DNA from: Paracyclopina nana
Taxonomy: Eukaryota; Arthropoda; Copepoda; Cyclopoida; Cyclopettidae
Direction: 5' to 3'
Assembly (NCBI GenBank): GCA_019096065.1
Contig: JAGUCH010000008.1
Span: 4,407,001 to 4,471,000 of the forward strand
Length of the DNA: 64,000 nucleotides
Both the position numbers and the translations under genes were made by a program. Positions 48,001 through 59,440 of this stretch are shown in pieces. Every line of letters begins with the position of its first letter. Position 1 is the stretch's first letter. The notes below the pieces were generated by a model that saw nothing but the letters and a program-made list of their open reading frames with translations, was not told the DNA's origin and made no database searches.

Positions 48001-48876
48001 ACGCCGGCTACCCAAGTCACCCAACCAACTGCATACACCCATAATCGGCCCCTTTCGTTGGTCCACTCAGCGGCTGTAAAGTTTCCTCCATGAAAATAGC
48101 TCTCTTGAGCATATTTAGGATGTTACCTAGTGTGTAGCCTATCCTCATGCCCAAAGGCGGGAATGTCGAACCAAGTGAAAGCAGCACGATGAAAGCCCAA
48201 TAATTGTCAGCCACGTGCATGGCAATGAGCCGAAAAATGATAAAAATGAAATTGGTCAGGTGGAACACTGGCGATCGGCCCCAAGTATCGCTGAGCTGCA
48301 TAAAAATCACCATGCTGATGATGATGCCAATGTTCTGGCCAACCAGGACAGTCGAACCAAGCTCGGCCTTGTCGCATATCCAATCGTATTCGGAGGCCAT
48401 GCTCCAAAAAGCGTCGTCACTGCTCATGTCATGCACAAAACTGGTGCATGCTTCCTCTTGCGTAAAATCAAAGCATGTGGTCAAGTCCGACGCATCGCAT
48501 GTTGATTCTACATACCTGAAGGTATGACAATCTTTCACGAATGAACTCACGTTGCTATGAGCATATCTGAAAATTAAGGATGCACGTTAGACCGTTGAAT
48601 TTACGCAGCTTCTATGCCCATGAGAGCTACGCACTTTTCCTCTAGGTTTCCTGGTAGAGCACACCTATGCAGCTTTTTGGTGACCAAAAACATCACGTGG
48701 AAAAAGTCCATGGCACCAATGAACGACACCAGGCCCAAAAATACCCATACCTGAAACTTCTGGTACTTGCCATAGCCGAGCAACTCTTCCAGTCTTGCAT
48801 TGGCCCATTTCACATTTTTGATCGCATCCCCCTTGCTGCCATCAAGCGGTACGTTCATTTCACTGTCCACTTGCAT
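45051..48876 (-). CDS. SLC22-family organic cation/carnitine transporter
   Basis: Six exons on the reverse strand (48605-48876, 48127-48566, 47905-48073, 47618-47851, 47163-47568, 45051-45221) encode 563 residues, the normal size for the family. The large extracellular loop after TM1 is cysteine-containing (CALPGNLEEKC through EYDWICDKAELGS). The MFS signature after TM2 appears as LSDTWGRSPVF, the intracellular loop contains LTPESPRLLLTKGK, and LISRFGRRWVQ precedes the later spans. The last exon ends in LPETLKQPFPETVEDVEERQ, the classic OCT/ORCT ending. It is a plasma-membrane carrier of organic cations, anions or zwitterions; substrate cannot be predicted. The last intron (1.94 kb) is far longer than the others because it carries a transposable element. 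Confidence 0.9.
45677..45825. repeat. Long foldback hairpin inside the intronic element
   Basis: The left arm 45677-45727 (TAGCATTATACGCCTCTAG...TTTTTTAGTGTC) and the right arm 45774-45825 are near-perfect complements over about 51 bases with roughly three differences. The 46-base loop contains two copies of CGAGTGA around GCGCAGCAAA. Such a stem would be very stable as RNA or single-stranded DNA. Confidence 0.85.
46153..46225 (+). repeat. tRNA-like (SINE-type) sequence
   Basis: TAGCTCAGTGGTAGAGC (46160-46176) is a textbook tRNA A box and D arm. GAGTTTGATTC (46201-46211), at the correct distance, is a degenerate B box, and a T run follows at 46229-46234. The anticodon, T and acceptor stems do not pair, so this is not a working tRNA gene but a tRNA-derived relic or SINE head lying inside the transposon. 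Confidence 0.55.
46537..46635 (+). repeat. AT-rich degenerate tandem repeat
   Basis: Units of roughly 20-30 bp built from GAATTGAAAAAAA and ATACTATGTTAGACTTGAAAA variants recur about four times. It lies inside the intronic transposon and looks like replication-slippage sequence. Confidence 0.6.
46670..46806 (+). repeat. Dispersed repeat, copy 2
   Basis: It begins TACAGTCTG and shares AATCTAAACTTT, TCAAGAAATACTGGACTT, TTGGAAAG and CCATCTTTTTTGT in the same order with 37815-37945. This copy lies inside the 1.5-kb intronic transposon, so the block either belongs to that element family or inserted into it. Confidence 0.65.
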
Positions 48877-49860
48877 GTTGGCAAAAAATTCACCTCAGGG
48901 GGTTACTATGCCAATCTCTAAGCTGCTTGCGCGTGGTGACAGCTCAAATATGTTTCAATGACTGCGATCGCGCGAGGAGTGGAAGTTACATCCATATACT
49001 GCATCTATCTGCGCATGGGTTCATCCAGTACATTGTGTCCGGCTTCGTGGCCCTGAAGAGACTTCTTATAAAATTCATAACGGTTGATCAAGCTCAAGAG
49101 GATCGAATTTGCCGTTTCTTTGAAGCATCCATTATTATGACCCCAATTGAAGTTCACTTATATGCGCGTACCCCCCATCACGAATTGATTTCGGCGAGCT
49201 TGTAGCTTAGCGCGCTTTACACGCGTGCATGGATCCAGGGTCCATGACATTGACTAGTGATGTAAGCGAAATAGCGAAATATAAATAACTTTATACGACA
49301 TTTATAAACTGTTAATGATGGAATGATGAGTGGGATAAATGCCATCCAGTGATTGCGGGTGGCATACTTTTTTCTTGTCTGAGTTTGCTAAAATAGCACT
49401 CACAAAGAAACTGGAGCACTTGACAATAAAGCTATCAGCAACTCAATGCTATGTAATTTCTCTAATAAGATTGTATTTCACAATGAATTATTTGATTTTG
49501 AAACATTGTTTTTCCATTTAAAAAAAGCTTTGTTTCCCGCTCTTCAGTTGAATCGGTGTCGAACTTGTTTAGCATTTGTAAGGCAAATATTTCATTAAAA
49601 AAGCTTTTCTAAGAAAATTATTATAATACTTTTCTAAATAACTGACGTGCCCCTCATGAATCAAAATTGAAAATTTTCAAGCTTGGTCAGCCCAAAAAGC
49701 TAAATTTTTCGAAACCAGACAAAATTTGGTATGGATTATGATAGCTTGACTTGTTATTGGTCTTTCACTAGTCTGATTTCGATTTTCGCGTAAAAAAGCT
49801 GAAAAACAAGCAAGCAACAGTCAATTGTTTTGGTTGGTAAAAGTAAAAAGTTCCGTCAAA
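48877..49860. promoter_or_regulatory. Head-to-head spacer between SLC22 and the BTB-ZF gene
   Basis: 984 bp between divergent start codons. No recognisable genes; AT-rich in its right half. It must contain the promoters of both genes, but I see no clear core element. Confidence 0.4.
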
Positions 49861-51233
49861 ATGGGAGAAGATTTTCGACTTAAGTGGAATGATCACCACG
49901 TTACTTTCTTCAACATGGCTGAACAGCTTTGCTTAGGCGATCGGTTGACTGATGTTACACTGTCATGCGATAGCAAAGAGTTTTCTGCCCACAAGTTGAT
50001 CCTCTCCATTTTTTCTGGCTATTTCAGCCAGCTCTTCACTCCTAGAGTCCAGGCTGATGTTATGCGAAGACCTGCTGATTCTGCAGCTATTGTTTACCTG
50101 AGAGACATCCAACCCAGGCACATGGAACTGATCCTGAATTACATGTACAGGTAACTATTAATCGGTGCTTGAATTCCCGTATCCAACTTATTTGTCTTGT
50201 CATTTCAAGAGGAGAAATCAGTGTTGAGGAAAGTGATCTTATGTCATTTTTGGACACTGCCAAATCCCTCCAAATAAAAGGCTTGACCGAAGTGGAAGAT
50301 CCTAAGCAAGCAGTGACGAATCCAGCTAAAACTGCTAAAAAACGAATGGTGCCAAACGAAAGTACTAAAAAGGTGTCAGCACCTCCTCCAGCTAAAGTTA
50401 TCAAGCGAGAAACAACTGCACCAACCACTACTTCACCAGAATCAATAGAAGTGGCGCCATCTCATGATGAATTGGGACCATTTCCAGGGGAGAATTCAGA
50501 TACTGACCATGCTGGAGTCGCTGACCAAGATAATGATGGTAATGATGATCACCTAGATTCGACAGCCCATGTAGAAGATCAAAGCAACTCAACCGTAAGT
50601 GACCTTTCATATATATTGCTTTGCTGTTAAATCAAGAAGCTGCGACAAATTGGGATTTTGTCATACAGCAAATGCTTTTCACAATTGCCCTAAAGCTTTC
50701 AGTCATGAGTGGATGCTTCATAGACACATTTGGACTAACTCGTGCAGCATGTGCCATGAACAATATAATTTCCTTTGTCTATCAAGTTTATGGCTATGCC
50801 AAACGCGATGCCTGCGACCATATATCAAAAGCAGTTTATCATAGATATGTGGGCATTCCCACAATATCGTGGTTTAAACTAATACTGTTTTCAGATGAGA
50901 GGTAAGGGTTCAACCAGTTCAGCAAAGCTTGTGGTTTTATGTCCGGTGTGTCATAAAGGTTTTCCATCTAGATGGAAACTGGAACGTCATCAAAAGTCCC
51001 GTAACTGCACTGAAGAAACGGCAAAACCAAAAATTTGCTTCGCCTGCAACAAAGAATTCCCGACCAAATGGAAATTAGAAAGGCACGAAAGATCGCACAC
51101 TGGAGAAAAGCCTTTTTCCTGCCCAATTTGCCAAGAACGACATGTAACAAAGGATTTGGTGAAAAAACATTGCCAGGCCAAGCACATTATGAGCTCTAAG
51201 ACTTATTACGACGAGGTTTTCCCTCTCCTTTAG
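49861..51233 (+). CDS. BTB/POZ zinc-finger transcription factor (insect BTB-ZF type)
   Basis: Three exons (49861-50150, 50210-50594, 50895-51233) encode 337 residues. The first 120 residues are a BTB domain of the tramtrack group: FRLKWNDHHVTFF, LTDVTLSCDSKEFSAHKLIL, SGYFSQLF, HMELILNYMYRGEISV. A low-complexity acidic linker follows, then three C-terminal C2H2-like fingers: LCPVCHKGFPSRWKLERHQ (fourth ligand probably Cys), ICFACNKEFPTKWKLERHERSH and FSCPICQERHVTKDLVKKH. The TGEKPF linker between the last two is classic. The BTB mediates dimerisation and co-repressor contact and the fingers bind DNA in the nucleus. The 300-bp second intron could hide an alternative exon. AATAAA lies near 51297. 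Confidence 0.88.
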
Positions 51234-51464
51234 TTCAACTTAAAGCCAAGTTCAATAGAGTGTTTTCAAGGTTTTTTTTGCGAAATGTCTAAAAGAATAA
51301 AAATGCATTATGGTTGCGGCAAGTTCGACTCACGATTTACTGTTTTCGAGATCGCATGAAAAAAGTAGCATGTAACGTTTGTCCGTCAACGCAGCTCACT
51401 AACATTTTCGCACTTCATGTTAATGAACCTGTCATCGACGAGACACTGAATGTACTTTTCAGTT

Positions 51465-53223
51465 TCACAGCCTTGGTGGCCAATCTAGGTCGATCTCCTG
51501 AAATAAGATGCCAGATGGAACAGCTTTGCATTTACTATGTAAATATTGCTTACCTCAACATCTAAGGCTAAGATGTCAACATCACAGCCAAGGATCGCTG
51601 CCACATTGGGCTCAGTTCGACCAAAATCACCATGAACGAATTCTTTGACGTAAGTTCCAGCCTGAGTTGCTAACGTCAAAAGGAAAAGATTTTCTTGCTC
51701 CTCCAAAGGTTCTACCTTCATGAAATAGACAGTCCTCATTCTCTTCGCATCGGTTCTGCGATGCAACACCCTAATGGGAGTTTGTTGCGATAGCTCGAGC
51801 TCACGTATTGCCTCCAACTTTTCTTTAATGGCAGACATCGTGAGACCTCCATTAGCCACACAAAGAGCTTTGTAGGTTTTCTTCTTTTGGTCCTCGCCTT
51901 CTTTAAGAGCATTGATTGAAGACCTAGAAAGAAGAAGGACATAATTACCAAAATGGGCAAGAAAAGGGTTTTCGCAGAAGAGCTTACTTTGATACAATTT
52001 GTAGATCGCGTACAAATATGTCAGGAGACGAGTTGTTGATTTCAGACTGAATATGATCCAGCTGTGACCTTGTTAAATGAACTTGTCTGGGATTGACAAG
52101 CTCAAACATAAAAGGGCGGCCCCTGCCCAGCATTCTAACATCAACATCCTCCCGACCAGAAGAGCTAAATTTCGAGTCTGGAAAGGAAGGCTTACATTGG
52201 CAAAAATACATATATGGTTAATTATTTAAAAAATCTTATCACCGTCAATTTTCATGTGCTCCTTTATTTTAGCAGAAATCAGGTCCTCGACAGAGTCTTC
52301 GAAGACCCTTTTCCCTTCAAGAATCCAGGGGGTTTGCGGAAGTTCCCTGGAAAATTTGTTGTATCGCCCCGCAATGAAACAACTGTCGTGCTTTAACACT
52401 ACATTCCAAGTAAGTGGTTGCTCCACAAGTTTTGGAGGAACACTATAATGATTTTTGAAGTGGTCTTGTGGCACAGATTCAAGTGACTTTTCTGCCCCCA
52501 CCCTTGTCACCAGCCCCATGTGATATTTCTTGTGATTTTTCGCCCTCTTCTCATATTCATTTAGACACATGGCTTGCCTAAATTCACAATTAGTTAGAGA
52601 AGCATTTTGTTTTTAAGCTTAGATCTCACAATTGCTGCAGTTCCTTGTCATCATCCACATGGTCAATTTGGAGCTCAATGTAAAACTCACAATTGTTGCC
52701 GGTGACATACTTTTTTCCAAGTCTGCTCTCTAGCCGTTGGGGGAACAGCCACTTCCATACTTGCTTAATGGGTACCATGTCATCCTTGTCGAACTCTTCT
52801 GAGAGACTCGACAAATACAACCCAATGGAATGACTCCTCAGCACTAAGGAAACAGGCAAGCTAATGGCTACTGTAAAGTGGTCCTCATCGTAGCTTTCCT
52901 TTTCAAGAGCATTACAGATCTAGAATGGATAATAAAGACTCGAAAATTGGAAAAATGTGGATGCAAAAACTCACTGAAGTGAAAGCTGATTCCATATAAC
53001 GCTCTTCGAGCAATCCAATGCAAAGTCTGCATGGATTTTCCTCCGCAAGTTTGGCCTTTTTGGCTTCAGGCTCTTCTTTCGGCTCCGTCTCCAAGCCAGC
53101 TTCTCTGATAAGATGAGAGTTTTTCACTCCAGCACATCGCAGGCAACATCTGGGACAAACTCCGCCCAGGTCATTTAAAATTGACTTGACCTTTTCCACG
53201 TGTGCTAGGTTTTGTTTCCACAT
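51465..53223 (-). CDS. PUS10: tRNA pseudouridine synthase Pus10
   Basis: Six exons on the reverse strand (52975-53223, 52630-52919, 52243-52577, 51988-52177, 51554-51923, 51465-51497) encode 488 residues. The N terminus carries the zinc-binding cysteines (CPRCCLRCAG, then CRLCIGL). The catalytic region has SSSGREDVDVRMLGRGRPF with the invariant aspartate, then FELVNPRQV and QAGTYVKEFVHGDFGRTEPN. The small last exon supplies the C-terminal EIDLDWPPRL ending, which a simple ORF search misses. Pus10 makes pseudouridine 54 (and 55) in tRNAs; in animals it is also linked to miRNA processing. The human protein is 529 residues, so the length is normal. It is divergent from PTPN23 and converges on the BTB-ZF gene. 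Confidence 0.93.
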
Positions 53224-53862
53224 GTTGAATTACATATGCTGCAAATCTTTAGTTTTCTTGATAGTGAAAGGTTGTTACGTAAATGCTGATTAGCACTAAA
53301 GCTAAGTTTGAGTTTTTCACTGCACTTTCAAAACAGGAGTCCAAGCATTTGGTAAAGAAAGGCCCATTTATGCGATTTCAATTTATATTCTTCCGCTAAA
53401 GTTTGTTATGATTTTGCACGCGTAGAAACTTGAAAGCTCGCCCGGTTTACGCCTCCTGTGCGTAATTAGGAAGAGACTTTATATCAAATGATCTATATCT
53501 TTTGCCGCTAGCGAACAGGCTGCTTTGGGCGTATAAATCTCGCTACCGAAAAAAGATAAAACTAACTAATAACTTGTCTGCTTTTGGTAAGCCACCCTGA
53601 AGTATGTAAGGCTTCATGAATTCACTTGCTAGTGCCTAGTTGCTGGTCGGTGACAACCCTGAAATTCGACAAATTCAGAATCAAAGACTTTCAGGTCGTT
53701 TTTCTACAGATATTTTATTCGCGAAAAGCAAATTGTGCTTCATACATTGACCTCAATTAGAGCCAAGTTCTGTAAAGTGACTTTTGTGCTGACTCATCTC
53801 TTTTGCGTTTGATAAAATCGTGTCAGCTGACCATTTGACATTTCTTCACACATTCTGGAAAA
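53224..53862. promoter_or_regulatory. Head-to-head spacer between PUS10 and PTPN23
   Basis: 639 bp between two divergent start codons. AT-rich, no obvious TATA box or CpG cluster. Shared or back-to-back promoters are inferred from the layout. Confidence 0.4.
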
Positions 53863-56800
53863 ATGGAGGCGGCACCGAGGCTTTCAATGCTGCACTTTTC
53901 TCCCAAGTTCAGTCCGGATAACTCAGACTTCCTACTGAAGCTGAAAAAGCTCATCAGGGTAAGCAAATTATTATGCTTCGCCAATCCTCATTCAATATCG
54001 CTTACCTTTTGTTGCAGACAAACTATCAAGAAGATCCTGACACATTTGCCAAGGAGCTAGAAGAGATCGGAGCTCTTCGTTCAAAGTCATGCATTCGTCC
54101 CATGGCTGAAATCAGCGTGATCGCCGCTCTCAAAAAGTACTATTGTCAGCTGCATTTCTTGCAAAGTCGATTCAAGATTTCGGGTGATAGCGAAGATGGC
54201 CCCTTTGCCTTCCCTTGGATGGAAGTGTATTCCGGTGTGATGTTCACTTACTGCTATTTGCATTACGAGATGGCCTCAGTTCTATATAACGTTGGCGCTC
54301 TTCACACTGCTCTTGGAGCTAAATTAGATCGCTCGGACTCTGAGGGGATGAAATTAGCATGCACTCACTTCCAGTGCTCGGCTTGGGCTTTTCAGACCAT
54401 AACTGAGAAATTCAGGACGGAAAATGCGACGGATTTGTCGCCAGAACTCCTCATGTTCTTATCTCAGATTTGCCTAGCACAAGCCCAAGAATGCATTTTG
54501 GAGAAAAGCATTTTAGACAGCAGAAAGGCCGGAATCATTGCCAAGGTTGGCGCCCAAGTAGCTGAATATTACAGCAGTGCTTGCAAACGAATCGAAACCT
54601 CCAATGCCAAAACTGACCTCCAAGAAGACACCATTTTAGAAGTTGTTGGCAAAGAGCTTTCTAAAAGCTGGACTGTCTATGCTCAGTTCAAGAGCTTGTA
54701 CTATACTGCTGTCTCGTATTTTTACATGGGCGTTAATTCTGAAGAGAGTTCCCAAATGGGGATGGCAGTTGCTTATTTTGGCCTCGCCTCCAACACTCTG
54801 AATGAGGCTGGAAATCTGGTTAAACACTTGTCCCCCAAAATGGTCGATAAGGAAGCTGCAACCAGCTGCCTTATCTTCACGAGTGACGTTATTGATGCAA
54901 AGCATGAAAACGCCAAAAAAGAAAACGAGTTCATCTATCATGACAAAGTCCCTGAAGCCGATTCTTTGCCAGAGTTGAAAGGAGCCTCCTTGGTCAAGGG
55001 AATTGGGTTTGAAATCACTGACCCCGAGATATCAGGAACAGATATTTTTTCGAGGCTCGTTCCTCTAGAGGCCCATGAAGCCTCTTCTTTGTACAGCGAA
55101 GAAAAAGCAAGGCTGTTGAGAGTTGTTGGAGAAATGATTGAGGACAAGGATGCTGAACTAGCTGTCTTCATGTCATCTTTGAAGCTGGAAGAAATTCCCA
55201 ATCCTGGTGATCATTTGGCTCTTCCTCAAGAGGTGATTGAATGTGCTGCTGGATTGTCAGCTAAAGTTAATGCAGTGCAAAAGTTGACTGAAGCTATGTC
55301 GAGGATTGCAGCCGTTTCTGCCGATGTGCAAGCTAGCCTCAATGAAATCAAAGAAATGCTTGAGAACGAAGACGAGCAACAATCCGAGTATGAGGTCATT
55401 ATAGGGAAGAGGCCAACTCCCATCTCTGCTGATCTTTCTCGTGAGTACAAAAAATATAAGGAGGCCCATTCCATGGCTTTAGATTCCAACGCTACACTTC
55501 ACAAGGCAATGCAGCTTCATCTGGGCAATCTGAAATTACTGTCATTGCCATTGCAAGAACTGCAATCATCCATACCTTCGATGGCAGATTTGGGTGAAGA
55601 AGAAGAGGCTTCCATTGCAGAAGTTCAACGAATCATGAAAAAGGTTGAAGACATGCGCTCTGAGAGACACGAGCTATGCGAAGAATTTAGATTGGACGTG
55701 CTAAGCGATGATATTACGAAAAAACTGGTACAAACCAAGGATAGCGACATGTCAGATGTGTTTGCTGTGGAGCTGCAGAAACACGACCCACGCAAAAAGA
55801 TTATCGAGCAAAACCTCTATGCCCAAAGGGAGCTTTTGGACGCGCTAACTGATGCTAATGCGAAATACGCTGATACCCGAAGGACTGTTGCTGACCTGAT
55901 TTTGGCCAGAAACGAAATGGTGGGTTCACTCGTGGCTTCTTTTTACGCCTATGACGATTTATTGGTGAAGGCAGCAAAAGGGCTGGAATTTTACGCAAAG
56001 CTTGACACCAATGTGAGCAAGTTACTGGCAAGGGTCAAGGCTGTAGTTTCAGTACAGCAAGAAGAACGAGATGCCATTCTGGCGAAGCACACTCCAAGTC
56101 AACTAGCAGATTATCCTCCGTTTACCCCTTATGTTCCCCAGATGATATCATCTGCTCTACCAACTGCTCCCCCTACTGCTCCACCCAACTTTGATATGGA
56201 AGATGAGCCTGAAGAGAAACCTTCTAATGCTGAATCATCCGCGGGTGGCAAGCCTACTTTGAAGGATTACTTAAACGCAATGAAGAAAACCAACTCTACT
56301 CCAAGGGATGTTTATGCAGTCATGAACAATTTGCAGCATACCAAGGCTGAAGAAGTGGTCAAACCGGTTGAGCTTGAACAGACTCAGCAGCAGCCAGAAA
56401 AAACTGAATGCATTCCTATGGTGCATCATCATCAAAGAGATAGTCCTTCACTGACTAAAGACTCCTCGAACGCTGACCATCCAGCGTCAAGTCCTGTTCC
56501 AAATCCCAATGTTTCCAGCTATTCGTGGCAGCCCAATAGTGGAAATCCATACTATAGCAGCCATCAATTTGCTAACTTTGGCCATGCCTCCCAGTTTACT
56601 CCAATGTCTTATCCCCAACCAACAAGCTTCAACACTATGGGAAGTAGCCCCCAGCCTAACATTCAAGCATCTAATATGGGGTATCAGCACCAAGCAGCGG
56701 CACTTGTGAGCAGTAACGCTAAGGCAATTCCTTCACCATCACCCGTTTCCTCGCAAAATATGAAAATTGCCGCTGACACTTCTCGACAGCCCTCACCTAT

Positions 56801-59440
56801 GCTGTATCCTTCAACAACTTCTACGCCTGTTCAAGGTGTGCAAATGAACACCGAGGCTACATTCCCGACACCTTCAAAAAGTGTTCCAAGCAGCTCTGAG
56901 GCTTTCACTCAGGCGTCGACCATGACATTTCTTTCTCCATCTCCAAATCAAATGCAAAGTTCTTTTAGGGCAGATGCTGCAAGTAAAGGACCCATTATGT
57001 CTACTAGCGTGGCCCCTACTAATTCTGAATCGTCAAGCGCTCAGGCTCCAAAAGCTGGTTATCCAGGAGGTAATGGAACTAATTTGAGTGGACAGACACC
57101 AGGCTACGCATATCAGCCTATCCAGACAAATCCCAGCTTTCATATGCCTCAAAACATGGCAGCCCAAAATATGTACTATGCTTCACAGCCAAGCTCTAGC
57201 ATGCAAATGACACCGACTTCTCAAACAATTACTTCGAGTGGATATGCTCCACAGCAGCAAATGAGTCCTGGTATGCCTTATTTCCACCCATATCCTAATA
57301 TGGTTAGGCAGCCGTTTCAAAGTATGCTTCCAGTCAGCAACCAGCAGATGCAAGTGTCTTCACTACCAACATATTCTCAATCGCAAATGGCTGCGCAGAG
57401 CCAAGTCATGAGTCAGGCTGGAAATCAAATGCAACATCCACCAATGTCATCTTTGCCTACCTACTCGCAGTCTCAAAAGATTGCTAATAGTGAAGCCAAC
57501 AAGGTTACTCAGTACTCTTACCAATCTGCAACACCTGTGACACCAGTGACATTTCAGCAAAGGGCTCCAAGTCAAGCTTATTCTCAGGCCTCATTCAGGC
57601 CTCAAATGGGTGTCCCTTCTCATCCGCAAACAATGACAGCATACCCTACTTTTTATCAACAGACGCCTGGTGGAAATTTTACTCAATACAGGCCTCCCAC
57701 TTCGATTAACAATGTATTGCAAAACCAAGGCCAAGGGTACAATATCCAAGCTATAACTTCCGCCACTACATCAGTTGCCCCAATCGCGAGCTTTCAGCCT
57801 TTTTTGCATCAGTCCTATGCCAATGCTCCCCAGAGAACAGAAGTTGTCAAGATGAGGCCAATTGTACCCCAACCAGGGTCCATGACACCTATGAATTATG
57901 GGCCACCCTATCAAATGTCTCCACAAAATAGGCCCATCCAGAGCCCATTTCAGCCAATCAGTCCAGCACCACCTATGGAATTAAATCGGAGGTCTAGTCT
58001 AGAAGAAATGCTTAGTGATGACTTGTCCATTGACAGTTGTAAGGAAAACGTGGAAGTTTTGCTACCCAAAGTGATGACTCAGGGAGAAATTGAAGAGCAG
58101 AAGAAGGAAGCCCAAGCAAAAGAAGACATAGCCAAGGCTGCAGCTCAAGATCCTTACGACAATGAAACTGTTCTGTCGAAGCTCCTTTTAGATACTGAAA
58201 CCCTCGAAGCAAAACTCAATGACAAAACTGGCTTTGAAGCTGCTTGGAGGGAGGTGAATTCCCTAACTGAAAAATCTGCCACGAAGACAATATCTATAGC
58301 TAGATGCTATCCTATGAAAAATAGGCTGCCGGATGTTCTACCCTTTGACCACACCAGAGTTGAGCTGCCAACTACAAAAGATGATTATATCAATGCTAGT
58401 CATATGAAGGGAATAGCTGATCATGCTCCGAAATTCATTGCCACCCAAAGTCCCACTTCAAAAACTTTGACAGATTTCTGGGCTATGGTATGGCAAGAGT
58501 CTGTGGAATCGATTGTTTGCTTGCTGCCTGAGGTTGATTTCATATACTGGCCTCAAGATAGGAAAGAGCCCATCAAAGTTGAGCCTAGTTTAGAAATAAC
58601 TCTTCAAAGCTGCAAAGCTGATCCTTTGGAACCCTGCATTGAAAGGATCTTCACTGTGATGAACAAAACTACGAACACTTCTAGAGTTGTAATTCATATG
58701 CAACTAAGAGGAAATCTGAATCCTTCCAAGGTAACGGCACTTTTTATGCTTCTAAAAAATATAATAATCATGCATTTTCTCATCTCTAGACTGTGGAAAG
58801 CGTGGTGAAGTTGGCTGCCACTTGCCTTGTGTACCATCAACAGCAAAGAGTAATGGGTCACCCGATCCTTGTGCATTGCTTGGCAGGCTCAGGGAAAACT
58901 GCAGTGTTTATTTTGATAGTTGCTGCTATGGCTGAAATGAAAGTTGGCCATATCCCAGATGTCATTCAAATGGCATCTCATATTTCCCAACAGAGAAAAG
59001 GCATTTTGAAGGAAAAGGAGCATTTCAAGCAGGCCATGCAAGGCATTATAAGGCATGCAAAGGATTTGCTTGTGAAGAAAGGCAAGATATTGCCTGAACC
59101 ATCTTCAGCACGATCCACTGATCAGCCCAACATTACACAAGATTTGGGCGATTTCACTCAATTATCAAGTCAACTGGGATTGGCTGTCAGACCAGCAGTT
59201 CCTGGTGGTGACGACAGTTGCCCACTCGAAAAGCAAATTAGTGATAAAAAGAAGACAGGTTCATCAACCTCTATATTCTCTCCAGACTTGAGCAAGTTGG
59301 CTGACTTGTCCGTGAGTAGCACCAGTCCTCAGAGAAAGAAGGTGACCAAGCAGGATTTTAACAATTCCAAAGGAATCAAACTGGAATCCAATCCTGATGA
59401 CCCATTAAGCCAACTGGATCCATTGTGGTCGTTAAAATAG
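53863..59440 (+). CDS. PTPN23: HD-PTP, tyrosine phosphatase non-receptor 23 (myopic)
   Basis: Three exons (53863-53958, 54018-58730, 58790-59440) encode 1819 residues; the middle exon is 4.7 kb. Domains in order: Bro1 domain (residues about 1-370, with ALKKYYCQLHFLQSRF), a coiled V domain (about 375-720), a long Pro/Gln/Ser/Tyr-rich region (about 725-1400), a PTP domain (about 1436-1690: NRLPDVLPFDHTRVELP, DDYINASHMKG, FIATQSPTSKTLTDFWAMVW), and a short tail. HD-PTP works with ESCRT-0, -I and -III in sorting of receptors into multivesicular bodies. The signature loop reads HCLAGSGKT: the cysteine (about residue 1633) is kept but the invariant arginine is lysine, and no WPD acid motif is visible, so phosphatase activity is doubtful. 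AATAAA lies near 59471. Confidence 0.95.
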
